64,000 nucleotides of DNA, taken from contig NZ_UETR01000001.1 of NCBI RefSeq assembly GCF_900491745.1, forward strand, positions 588,832 through 652,831, in the 5' to 3' direction. A program made the translations under genes and the position numbers. Source of the DNA: Amarolinea aalborgensis (GTDB lineage Bacteria > Chloroflexota > Anaerolineae > SSC4 > Amarolineaceae). Of the stretch, positions 12,577 through 20,641 are shown one piece after another. The notes under the pieces are model-generated. The model was not told where the DNA came from and did no database searches. It was given only the letters and a program-made list of their open reading frames with translations. The first letter of the stretch is position 1. Each line of letters opens with the position of its first letter.

Positions 12577-12755
12577 GTCCCGTAGGGACGCCTTGACTTG
12601 AGACTGACGACGTCCCCGCGCCCGTCGTCCCGTAGGGACGATTGAATGAGGGCGCCCGGCGTATCTGCGAGAGTGGAGTTCAACCGTCCCTACGGGACGG
12701 ACGCGAATGGTGCGATCATGGATGGCCGGCTCAGGTCAGATGTCCCTCCGGGACA
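12577..12755. repeat. Four GTCCC-spacer-GGGAC palindromes
   Basis: Copies lie at 12577-12589 (GTCCCGTAGGGAC), 12626-12640, 12685-12699 (opposite spacer, TAC) and 12741-12755 (TGTCCCTCCGGGACA). Spacing is about 50-57 bp. The block fills the space between the esterase and the thiolase terminator, and no gene is visible in it. Confidence 0.85.
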
Positions 12756-12807
12756 CATTCCCCATGCTATTTTCCTGGCTGACGAAGCATGGCCCCTCAG
12801 AAGGCAA

Positions 12808-12864
12808 TAAAAAACGGCGCCAGTGCTGAGTCTTGTTCAGACCCGATGTGGTGCGCTGGCGCCG
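12808..12864 (-). terminator. Rho-independent terminator of the thiolase gene
   Basis: On the minus strand CGGCGCCAG pairs with CTGGCGCCG (arms 12856-12864 and 12815-12823), with a smaller GTCT/AGAC hairpin in the loop. A run of T at 12808-12814 follows. It begins 16 bp past the thiolase stop. Confidence 0.85.
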
Positions 12865-12879
12865 GAGACAGGATAGGAT

Positions 12880-14016
12880 TTAGACGCGTTCGATGATCGT
12901 AGCCGTCGCCATGCCGTGGCCGATGCACATAGTCTGCAAACCATAGCGACCGCCGGTGCGCTCCAGCCGGTGCAGCATCGTGGTCATCAGTTTCGCGCCC
13001 GTGGCGCCCAACGGATGGCCGAGCGCGATGGCGCCGCCGGTCGGGTTGACGCGCGCCGGGTCTGGTTGCAGTTCATGCATCCAGGCCAGCACCACGGACG
13101 CAAACGCCTCGTTGATTTCGATCGTGTCAATGTCATGCATCGTCAGGCCAGCCTGCGCCAGGATCTTGTGCGTCGCGGGGATCGGGCCATCCAGCATGAT
13201 CACCGGATCGCTGCCCACCACCACGCGGGCGACAATGCGCGCCCGCGGCGTCAGGTTGTGGCGCTTCAGCCCCTCTTCGCTGGCCAGCAGGACGGCCGCG
13301 GCGCCGTCGCTGATTTGGCTGCTGCTGCCGGCTGTGATGCGTCCGTTGGCGCGAAAAGCCGGCCGCAGCAGGCCCATCTTCGCCAGCTCCACGTTGGCGC
13401 GGAAGCCTTCGTCGTAATCCAGGAGCACATCAGCGCCGTTTTGGTTTACCGTGATGGGAACAATCTCGGCTTTGAAGTAACCGGCCGCTGTGGCCGCGGC
13501 TGCCTTCTGGTGGCTTTCGTAGCTGTAACGGTCGAGGGCCTCGCGGCTGATACTCCATTTGTCACAGATCAACTCGGCCGAGATGCCTTGAGGAATGAGA
13601 TCGTAGGGGATTCCCGCATAGAACTGCTCTGGGTAATCAGAACCCATGGTCACATGGCTCATGCACTCGACGCCTGCGCCGATGGCAATGTCCATGTCGC
13701 CCGCGGCAATGGCTTGCGCCGCGAAATGGATCGCCTGTTGGCTGGAGCCGCACATGCGGTTGAGCGTCACCGAGGGCACGGTCACCGGCCAGCCGGCGTT
13801 GAGCACGGCCAGGCGTCCGATATTGGCGCCCTGGTCGCCGATGGGCGTGACACAGCCCATGACCACATCTTCGACCGCGGCCGGGTCGAGATCAACCCGG
13901 CCCACCACTTCCCGCAGTGGAATCGAGGCTACGGCCACCGGGTGCATATTGCTCAGACTGCCGTTTTTGCGGCCGACCGGCGTGCGCACGGCGGAGACAA
14001 TGAAAACGTCGCGCAT
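12880..14016 (-). CDS. Acetyl-CoA acetyltransferase/3-ketoacyl-CoA thiolase
   Basis: The 378-residue thiolase joins or splits acyl-CoA units with acetyl-CoA. The reactive Cys is in LNRMCGSSQQAI near residue 88. The second half holds NEAFASVVLAW near 295, GGAIALGHPLGATGAKL near 320-337 with the catalytic His, and QTMCIGHGMATATI near 360 with the second Cys. These are all family signatures. Next to an acyl-CoA dehydrogenase on the same strand, a beta-oxidation role is more likely than acetoacetyl-CoA synthesis, but sequence alone does not decide. The 73-bp gap to the upstream gene suggests one operon that ends at the terminator after this gene. Confidence 0.92.
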   Translation of the reverse strand: MRDVFIVSAVRTPVGRKNGSLSNMHPVAVASIPLREVVGRVDLDPAAVEDVVMGCVTPIGDQGANIGRLAVLNAGWPVTVPSVTLNRMCGSSQQAIHFAAQAIAAGDMDIAIGAGVECMSHVTMGSDYPEQFYAGIPYDLIPQGISAELICDKWSISREALDRYSYESHQKAAAATAAGYFKAEIVPITVNQNGADVLLDYDEGFRANVELAKMGLLRPAFRANGRITAGSSSQISDGAAAVLLASEEGLKRHNLTPRARIVARVVVGSDPVIMLDGPIPATHKILAQAGLTMHDIDTIEINEAFASVVLAWMHELQPDPARVNPTGGAIALGHPLGATGAKLMTTMLHRLERTGGRYGLQTMCIGHGMATATIIERV

Positions 14017-14089
14017 GTGTGTCCCTCCCGCGAATAACGAACGACGAAGGCTTGACCCTTCGTCGTTCGCGACAGATTTTTTGGTGTTT

Positions 14090-15229
14090 TTACTTGAACA
14101 GTTCGCGGACGATGATCGTGCGCTGAATCTGTGACGTGCCTTCGTAGATCTGGTAAATCTTGGCGTCGCGCATCAGCTTCTCAACCGGATACTCGGCGCT
14201 GTAGCCATAGCCGCCAAACACCTGCACGGCATCGGTGGTCGTCTTCATCGCCATGTCCGCGCAGAAGGCCTTGGCCATAGCCGCTTCCTTGGCATTGGGC
14301 AGATGTTGATCGGCCAACCAGGCGGACTGCCAGGTCAACATGCGGCCAGCGTGGATATTCATCGCCATGTCCGCGATCATGAAGTTGACGCCCTGGAAGG
14401 CAGCAATGGGCTGACCAAAGGCCTTGCGCTCTTTGGCATACTTGATCGCCTCTTCCATCGCCCGGCGCGCGACGCCCACGGCGCCGGCCGCCACGGGCGG
14501 GCGCGAATTGTTGAAGACTTCCATGGCCACCTTGAAACCGGCGCCCTCAGGCCCGATCCGGTTGGCGGCCGGCACTTCGACATCTTCCATGATGACTTCG
14601 CTCGTCCAACTGGCGTGCTGCCCCATCTTCTCGATTGGCTTGCTCGTCTTGACGCCCCAGCCGCGCTCGACAACAAAGAAATTCAGCCCGCGGTGGCCGC
14701 CGTTCGGATCTACTTTGGCCAGGACAACGAACAGGTCGGCTACCGGACCGTTGGTGATCCAGGTCTTGGTGCCGTTGAGGACGTACTTGTCCCCGCGGCG
14801 CTCGGCCACGGTCTTGATCCCCGCCACGTCGGAGCCTGCGCCTGGCTCAGTCACGCAGTAGGCCGGCATCTTGCGGTTGTCCATGACCCAGCCGCCCAGG
14901 TACTGCTTCTTCTGTTCCTCACTGCCGCCAATGATGATCGGCAGGCAGGCGAGTTGGTTGAGCATGGTGGCGGTCTGAATGCCAGAGCAGCCCCAGGCCA
15001 ATTCCTCGGCCACCAGGCATTCCTCCAGGACGCCCACGCCCGGCCCGCCGTAGGCTTCGGGAATGTTCAGGTTCATCAGGCCGATCTCCTGGGCCTTGTT
15101 GATGATCGGCCAGGGGTACTCGCCGCTTTTGTCATAGTGTTCGACAACCGGCAGGATCTCTTTGACAGCAAAATCGTGCGCCAGATCGCGCAGCATGCGC
15201 TGTTCATCGTTGAGGGTAAAGTCGAGCAT
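14090..15229 (-). CDS. Acyl-CoA dehydrogenase
   Basis: The 379-residue FAD enzyme from ATG 15229 (ribosome site GGAGG nearby) oxidises acyl-CoA to trans-2-enoyl-CoA. Typical blocks are CVTEPGAGSDVAGIKT near residue 127-142, YVLNGTKTWITNGPVAD near 150-165, ERKAFGQPIAAFQG near 265, and DAVQVFGGYGYSAEYPVEKLMRDAKIYQIYEGTSQIQR near 335-375. The catalytic Glu is expected in IYEGTSQIQR, as in short- and medium-chain enzymes. Electrons should go to ETF, which is not in this window. It is co-directional with the thiolase. A promoter and a palindrome lie upstream. Confidence 0.93.
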   Translation of the reverse strand: MLDFTLNDEQRMLRDLAHDFAVKEILPVVEHYDKSGEYPWPIINKAQEIGLMNLNIPEAYGGPGVGVLEECLVAEELAWGCSGIQTATMLNQLACLPIIIGGSEEQKKQYLGGWVMDNRKMPAYCVTEPGAGSDVAGIKTVAERRGDKYVLNGTKTWITNGPVADLFVVLAKVDPNGGHRGLNFFVVERGWGVKTSKPIEKMGQHASWTSEVIMEDVEVPAANRIGPEGAGFKVAMEVFNNSRPPVAAGAVGVARRAMEEAIKYAKERKAFGQPIAAFQGVNFMIADMAMNIHAGRMLTWQSAWLADQHLPNAKEAAMAKAFCADMAMKTTTDAVQVFGGYGYSAEYPVEKLMRDAKIYQIYEGTSQIQRTIIVRELFK

Positions 15230-15317
15230 AGTGAAGCCTCCACAATTGTGTGACAGATCGCCGTTGATCGTGTGATCGCACGGTGGACAAGAAACCAAGA
15301 GAAGTGCGGAGGTATTT

Positions 15318-15336
15318 GATGACGCCCCGCGTCATC
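15318..15336 (-). promoter_or_regulatory. Palindromic operator-like site before the acyl-CoA dehydrogenase gene
   Basis: GATGACGC-CCC-GCGTCATC is a perfect 8-bp inverted repeat directly after the predicted -10 box on the minus strand, a position where a dimeric repressor would block transcription. No regulator gene is adjacent. Confidence 0.45.
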
Positions 15337-15366
15337 AGTTTACCACACAACCCGCGCACTTGGCAA
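15337..15366 (-). promoter_or_regulatory. Probable promoter of the acyl-CoA dehydrogenase-thiolase unit
   Basis: On the minus strand TTGCCA (15366-15361) and TAAACT (15342-15337) are 18 bp apart, about 110 bp before the start codon. Confidence 0.4.
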
Positions 15367-15577
15367 CTTCTATCGCTTGTGCCTAATACCACTATTGCGC
15401 GTGCGCGCTTGTAACCTTTGGCGACGACGTGACTCTAATCTTCAGACGTAGTGTCTGATCTCGGCAGTCTGTCCGCGCCCGCCTCTGCTGTCTGTCTTTT
15501 GGGCGCCGTCTGCGCAGACACATCACGCTCTGTCAGCCGTTACCCTCGCCGCCTCGCTCACGAAAGGAGTTGGATGC

Positions 15578-17908
15578 ATGAAACGTCGCTTATGGCCCTA
15601 CTTGCGGTTACGCGTCTTCCTCGTGGTCCTGGTCTCGCTCGCTGTGGTTATGGGCGCCTACACCTTGTTGGGGCGTCCGCGTCCAGTTCAGGCCACCAGC
15701 AACTATCTAGCCGCCGCACGCCTTCAATACCCCACGATCATTGGCACCGCCCTGGATAGCTGCAACCTGTGCCATTTGTCCGGTTCGAATGATAAGAATC
15801 AATATGGCGATGCCTACGAGTCGCATGGCCACAATTTCAGCGCGATTGAGCTGCTTGATTCTGATCACGATGGCTACAACAACCTGACCGAGATCAACGC
15901 GCACACCTTCCCCGGAGATGCTGCCAGTCACCCAAACGGCGCGACGGCCACGCCTACCGCGACCGGCGCCCTCACCGCCACGCCGACGCCTGTGGTGGGG
16001 ACACCCACACCTACGCCTACGGTTGGCCCGGTTCCACCCGGTGTGTATAAGATCATCGGCTGGAACGACCTGGGCATGCACTGCATGAACGAAAGCTTCG
16101 CCAACCTGGCTGTTTTGCCGCCGTTCAATACGTTGTGGGCGCAGGTGGTGCGCCAGGGGCCGCAGCCAACGATTGTGACCAGCGGCGTCACGGTGGAATA
16201 CAGCATCCTCGACAACACCTACTCCGCGGGCAAGACCGATTTCTGGCAATATGCACAGGCGCTGTTTGGCGTCAACTTGCCGCCCAATGTTGGGTTGACC
16301 GGCTCCACCCTCGCTGGCGTCATGCACGCAGCCGGCGATCACTTTAAGGTTGAAGGCATCCCGCTGACGCCCTACCGTGACAGCGCGCCTACCACCTGGT
16401 ATCCCTATCAATTGGCGCATCTGGTTGCCCGTGACAGCGCCACCGGGCAGGTATTGGCGCAGACGATCACCGTGGCGCCGGTCTCGACTGAGATGCGCTG
16501 CGATACCTGCCACGCCGACGGCATGCAGGGCGGCATTGCTACGGGCAATGTGGAGACAAACATCTTGACCCTGCACGATCACGAGGAAGGTACGTCGTTG
16601 ATGACCCATCGGCCGGTGCTGTGCGCCAACTGCCACGGCTCCAATGCACTGGGCTTACCCGGCAACCCCAACCTGCCGAACCTGTCGCGTGCCATGCATC
16701 ACAGACATGCGCCAGGCAACGCGCCCATTGGAGCCGACACGTCCCTGGACACGGGAGCGGTTCAGACGCTGGCGCGCTTCGCACGCGGCGAGCCGGCGGC
16801 CGTAGACGCAGCGGCGCTCAATCCCAACGACGGTACAAACAACTGCTATTTGTGCCATCCGGGCCAGCAGACACAGTGCCTGCGCGATGTGATGTACAGC
16901 GCCGGCATGCGCTGCATGGATTGTCACGGCGGCACGGCGCAGGTGGCAGACCCGACGCGCCGGCCCTGGATAGACGAACCGAAATGCGGCGCCTGCCACG
17001 GCTCCACGTATGCCGAAAACGCCAACACGCTTTACCGCAATTCGACGGGACACGGCGGCCTCTACTGCGAATCGTGCCACGGCAGCCCCCATGCCATCTT
17101 GCCTAGCACACAAGCCAACGACAACATTCAGAACATTGCCTTGCAAGGTCATGCTGGCGCCCTGAGCGATTGCCGGGTGTGCCACGCGCAAACTCCGCCA
17201 GGTCGCGGCCCGCATGGGATCATCCAACGGCCGGCCGTCTGCGCACCCGTTGACCTGATCCGCGACCCTGGTTTTGAGATTAGTCCCCCCAACCCGTACT
17301 GGCAAACCAGCAGTAACGTGGGCAGCGCCATTTTGACCGGGGGCAGCCAGCCGGCCCCGCATCGCGGCTCTTGGATGGCCCGCCTGGGCGGCGCGGACAA
17401 TGTGCAGGAAAGCCTCTGGCACACCATGACGGTCCCCAGCGGGATCTCCGGTTTGCGTGTGAGCTACTGGTGGCGCGTGGACTCGACTGACCCGGCGCCT
17501 GCGGCCGATACGCTGGCGGTGCAGGTGCGCGCAGCCAATGGCGTGGTTCTGCAGACGCTGGAAACGCTGAATAATCAAAGCGCCAGCGCTGTCTGGGCCA
17601 AGAGCACGGTCACGCTGACGCAGCCCTACGCCGGGCAGACTATTCAACTGGCTTTCGTGGCGCAAACGAACGGCAGCAACCCAACCACCTTCTACGTGGA
17701 TGATGCGGACATTATGAAGGTCTGTTTGAGCGGCCTGAGCGGCGACGTCACCGGTGATTGCCAGGTCACCGTGACGGATGTGCAGGATACCGCCGCGCAT
17801 TGGACGGTGACGCAGGATGGCGCGTGCTTTGCTAACCCGTATGATCTGGAGCCAGACGGTCAGATTGATGTGATTGACATCGTGCGCGTTGCGGCGCAGT
17901 GGCAATAG
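15578..17908 (+). CDS. Secreted eight-haem cytochrome c with dockerin-like C-terminus
   Basis: The 776-residue protein starts with a basic stretch and hydrophobic signal (residues about 12-30) ending PVQA. Eight CxxCH sites are visible: CNLCH near 61, CDTCH near 308, CANCH near 349, CYLCH near 423, CMDCH near 446, CGACH near 470, CESCH near 497 and CRVCH near 532. An EF-hand-like DSDHDGYNNLTEI lies near 95, then a Thr-Pro linker near 125-150. Residues about 560-715 look like a beta-sandwich binding module. The tail, GDVTGDCQVTVTDVQD plus DLEPDGQIDVIDIVRVA, has the paired calcium loops of a type I dockerin. It probably transfers electrons outside the membrane. The redox partner is unknown. AAAGGAG precedes the ATG. 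Confidence 0.88.
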   Translation: MKRRLWPYLRLRVFLVVLVSLAVVMGAYTLLGRPRPVQATSNYLAAARLQYPTIIGTALDSCNLCHLSGSNDKNQYGDAYESHGHNFSAIELLDSDHDGYNNLTEINAHTFPGDAASHPNGATATPTATGALTATPTPVVGTPTPTPTVGPVPPGVYKIIGWNDLGMHCMNESFANLAVLPPFNTLWAQVVRQGPQPTIVTSGVTVEYSILDNTYSAGKTDFWQYAQALFGVNLPPNVGLTGSTLAGVMHAAGDHFKVEGIPLTPYRDSAPTTWYPYQLAHLVARDSATGQVLAQTITVAPVSTEMRCDTCHADGMQGGIATGNVETNILTLHDHEEGTSLMTHRPVLCANCHGSNALGLPGNPNLPNLSRAMHHRHAPGNAPIGADTSLDTGAVQTLARFARGEPAAVDAAALNPNDGTNNCYLCHPGQQTQCLRDVMYSAGMRCMDCHGGTAQVADPTRRPWIDEPKCGACHGSTYAENANTLYRNSTGHGGLYCESCHGSPHAILPSTQANDNIQNIALQGHAGALSDCRVCHAQTPPGRGPHGIIQRPAVCAPVDLIRDPGFEISPPNPYWQTSSNVGSAILTGGSQPAPHRGSWMARLGGADNVQESLWHTMTVPSGISGLRVSYWWRVDSTDPAPAADTLAVQVRAANGVVLQTLETLNNQSASAVWAKSTVTLTQPYAGQTIQLAFVAQTNGSNPTTFYVDDADIMKVCLSGLSGDVTGDCQVTVTDVQDTAAHWTVTQDGACFANPYDLEPDGQIDVIDIVRVAAQWQ

Positions 17909-17914
17909 AGTAAA

Positions 17915-17951
17915 CGCCCGTGGCGTCATCGGCAAGATGGGGCCACGGGCG
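17915..17951. terminator. Bidirectional hairpin between convergent genes
   Basis: CGCCCGTGGC (17915-17924) pairs perfectly with GCCACGGGCG (17942-17951). It lies 7 bp past the cytochrome stop and 11 bp from the SDR stop. No strong T-run on either side. Confidence 0.65.
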
Positions 17952-17962
17952 CGCGCACGATC

Positions 17963-18790
17963 TCAGGTCAGCTCGCGGCCGCCGGTCACGTTGTAGGCCT
18001 GGCCGGTGATGAAGCTGGCCTCGTCGGACGCCAGCCACGCGACCAGGTTCGCGACGTCGGCTGGCACACCCAGGCGGGCCAGGGGAATGCGGGCCACGTT
18101 GGTCTTGACTACCTCGTCGTAGGGGCGTCCCATGACCTGCGCCTCCAACTGAAAACCCCACTGCTTGAGCGCGGTGTCAATATCGCCGGGCAGCACCGCG
18201 TTGACCGTGATGCCGAAGGCCGCGACCTCCTGCGCCAACGATTCGCTTAGCGCCACCACGGCTGCCTTGCTGGCTGCGTAGGCGCTCATATAGATTTTGG
18301 GCCGCCGCGCGGCCAACGACGACATGTTGATGATGCGGCCGCCTCGGCCGCCACGGATCATCGCCGGCAGTGCGGCTTTGCAGCACAAAAATGTGCCGGT
18401 GGCGTTGATCTCCAACGTGCGGCGCCAGGCTTCTTCAGCCATCTGCGCCACCGGCGCCGGGCCAATGGTAGCCCCTGCGTTATTGACCAGGATGTCCACG
18501 CGGTCAAAGGCTTGCATCGCCGCGGTCATCATCTCAGCCACGGACGCCGCCTGCGTGACATCGACGCGCAACGGCAGGCAGCGTACGCCCGTCGTCTCGA
18601 TTTCCTGCGCCACGGCCTGCATCTCCTCCCACTGCCCGGAACCGCCGTGCAGCAGCGTGGACGGCGGCGCGGCCAGGTCGGCGATGACGAGATGCGCCCC
18701 GGCCGCGGCCAGGCGCTGCGCCACCGCCACGCCGATGCCGCCCCGACGACCGGCGCCAGTGACAATGGCAACTCTGTCTTGCAGATTCAT
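17963..18790 (-). CDS. SDR-family NAD(P)-dependent oxidoreductase
   Basis: This 275-residue classical short-chain dehydrogenase has the cofactor loop TGAGRRGGIG near residues 11-20 (TGxxxGxG with a two-residue variation), LVNNAGAT near 98, the catalytic Ser in INMSSLAAR near 152, and Y-A-A-S-K near 167-171. PGDIDT follows near 200. The substrate is unknown. It is downstream of a ThDP-dependent enzyme on the same strand with 21 bp between them, so the two are probably co-transcribed. A carbonyl product of the ThDP enzyme is a possible substrate (inference). Confidence 0.88.
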   Translation of the reverse strand: MNLQDRVAIVTGAGRRGGIGVAVAQRLAAAGAHLVIADLAAPPSTLLHGGSGQWEEMQAVAQEIETTGVRCLPLRVDVTQAASVAEMMTAAMQAFDRVDILVNNAGATIGPAPVAQMAEEAWRRTLEINATGTFLCCKAALPAMIRGGRGGRIINMSSLAARRPKIYMSAYAASKAAVVALSESLAQEVAAFGITVNAVLPGDIDTALKQWGFQLEAQVMGRPYDEVVKTNVARIPLARLGVPADVANLVAWLASDEASFITGQAYNVTGGRELT

Positions 18791-18811
18791 GGTGATTCCC
18801 TCGCGCTCAGA

Positions 18812-20524
18812 CTAATCCGTGGCCCGGTAGACCAGCGAACCAAACTCCAGCAGACCGGGCGGCGCCATGTTGACCTCCGGGTCCACCATGACCTGGATCA
18901 GCGCGGGTCGGCCGGCGGCCGCGGCGCGGGCCAGGGCCGGCTGCAGTTCATCCAGGTTGGCGACCAGCTCGCCATGACAGCCGAACGCGGCGGCAACCTG
19001 GTCGTAGCGGATGTCAGGCGACAGCTCCGTCTCTACGAACGTTGGCAGTTGCGCCATCAGTTGGGAAGAGCGTTCCATGCCCCAGCCGCGATCCACGGCG
19101 ACGACTACGATGATCGCGGCGCCATGACGGCGCGCAGTTTCCAGTTCCTGGATGTTGAAGCCGATCGCGCCGTCGCCCGAAATCAGGTAGACCGCGCGGT
19201 CAGGCGCGGCCAGCTTGGCGCCGATGGCGTACGGCAAGCCGGTGCCCAGGTGACCGAACTTGGCGGTGTAGAGATAGCTGCGCGGCCCGTAGATCGGGTG
19301 ATAGCTGGCGCACCACAGGCTGGTGTTGCCGCCGTCCTGCACCATGATGCCGTCGCGTGGGAAGAACTCGCGTACGGTTTTGACCATCTGCCCGGAGTTG
19401 ACGCCATGCCGACCGGCCTGCAGCGCGCGCGCCAGCTGCGCCTGCAGCGGCGCTGTGGCCTGGCGATAGCGCGCAAAGCCGTCGTGCAGCGGCCGCGGAG
19501 CAGCCTGGGCTTGCACCTGCGTCAACAGCGCGGCCAGCGCGGCCTGTGCATCGCCCACAATGCCGACATCCACTGGCCGGTTGAGACCGATGGCCGTGGG
19601 ATCGGCGTCCACGTGAATGAGCGCCGCGCCTTCCACCGGGCCCCACAGCGGCGGTTTTCCCCACGCGTCCAGCTCGCCCAGGCGCGCGCCCACGACGAGC
19701 GTCACATCGGCCTCGCCGCGCGCGGCGGCCAGCGCGTCCTGGTTGAGGATATGGATGTACTGGGGATGATCTTCGGGCACGACGCCGCGCGCGGCCAGGG
19801 TGGTGGTCATCACTGCGCCGAGATGTTCACCCAGGGCGACGAACGCGGGCGCCGCGCCCGCCCAGGTGACGCCGCTGCCGGCGTGAAGCAGGGGACGTTT
19901 GGCGTTGGCAAGCAGCGCGGCGGCCTTGGCCAGCAGCATGGGATCGCCCGGACCCAGGCGCGGGACGCGATAGGTCTCCGGCGCAAACACCGGCGCGTCG
20001 GCCTCGTCGCCTACGCCGCGCAGCAGGTCTTCGGGGATCTCGATGTAGACCGGGCCAGGGCGGCCGCTCGTCGCGATCCGATAGGCCTTACGCAGCAGCT
20101 CCGGCAGGCGGCGCCAGTCGCGCAGGCCCGCCGCGAATTTGGTCACGGGACGGTAGAAATCCACCAGGTCGAGCACCTGGAATGCGCCGCCGCGGTCGGG
20201 GTCAATGATGGTGCGCCGCCGCTGGCCGGTGATCGCAATCACCGGACTGCCCTCGGCGTAGGCGGTGGCGATGCCAGAGACCATGTTGGCCGCGCCAGGG
20301 CCGATGCCGCCAATCACAACGCCTGGCTCGCCGCGGATACGCGCCCAGGCTTCGGCCATGTGCGCCGCGGCCGCCTCATGCCTGGCCGACACGAAGCGCA
20401 TGTCATACGTTTGCAGCTTGGCGAGGAACGCATTGTGACTGCCATCGAGCAGTCCGAAGATCGTGCTGACGCCCTCAGCCTTGAGGCATTTCAGCAGCAA
20501 TTCTCCGCCGGTCATTTGAGTCAT
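18812..20524 (-). CDS. ThDP-dependent enzyme of the acetolactate synthase/benzoylformate decarboxylase superfamily
   Basis: The 570-residue protein from ATG 20524 shows three-domain layout: N-terminal PYR domain with the activating Glu in SARHEAAAAHMAEAWAR near residue 48, a central Rossmann-like domain, and a C-terminal PP domain with SGDGAIGFNIQELETA near 445 as the diphosphate-binding motif. GGIGPGAANMVSGIA near 72 is typical of the superfamily. Specific acetolactate-synthase identification is not justified because no regulatory subunit or other branched-chain gene is nearby. It could equally be an oxalyl-CoA-decarboxylase- or sulfoacetaldehyde-type enzyme. The upstream in-frame extension overlaps a dispersed repeat and was not used. 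Confidence 0.82.
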   Translation of the reverse strand: MTQMTGGELLLKCLKAEGVSTIFGLLDGSHNAFLAKLQTYDMRFVSARHEAAAAHMAEAWARIRGEPGVVIGGIGPGAANMVSGIATAYAEGSPVIAITGQRRRTIIDPDRGGAFQVLDLVDFYRPVTKFAAGLRDWRRLPELLRKAYRIATSGRPGPVYIEIPEDLLRGVGDEADAPVFAPETYRVPRLGPGDPMLLAKAAALLANAKRPLLHAGSGVTWAGAAPAFVALGEHLGAVMTTTLAARGVVPEDHPQYIHILNQDALAAARGEADVTLVVGARLGELDAWGKPPLWGPVEGAALIHVDADPTAIGLNRPVDVGIVGDAQAALAALLTQVQAQAAPRPLHDGFARYRQATAPLQAQLARALQAGRHGVNSGQMVKTVREFFPRDGIMVQDGGNTSLWCASYHPIYGPRSYLYTAKFGHLGTGLPYAIGAKLAAPDRAVYLISGDGAIGFNIQELETARRHGAAIIVVVAVDRGWGMERSSQLMAQLPTFVETELSPDIRYDQVAAAFGCHGELVANLDELQPALARAAAAGRPALIQVMVDPEVNMAPPGLLEFGSLVYRATD

Positions 20525-20554
20525 GAAAAACAAACCTCCATTTGTCAGGTCAAT

Positions 20555-20627
20555 CCTCACACAAAGCCACAAAGCCACCACGGTGTCGAGAGCTCCTTCG
20601 TGACTTGGTGTCTTTGTGTGAGCCATC
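20555..20627 (-). repeat. Dispersed palindromic repeat (three copies in window), copy 1
   Basis: Ends in GGTGTCTTTGTGTGAGCC, complementary to the start of the copies at 25277 and 44732 (GGCTCACACAAAGACACC). The left arm TCACACAAAGCCACAAAG can pair with the right arm. Confidence 0.8.
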
Positions 20628-20641
20628 AAGCTATTTTTTGG

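Noticed and set aside
12916..14037. 373-codon plus-strand frame opposite the thiolase
   Set aside because: Thiolase active-site motifs on the minus strand are decisive; the antisense product has no family features.
18812..20524. Naming this gene ilvB
   Set aside because: Superfamily membership is clear, but no regulatory subunit or branched-chain genes are near and the catalytic-domain details do not settle the reaction.
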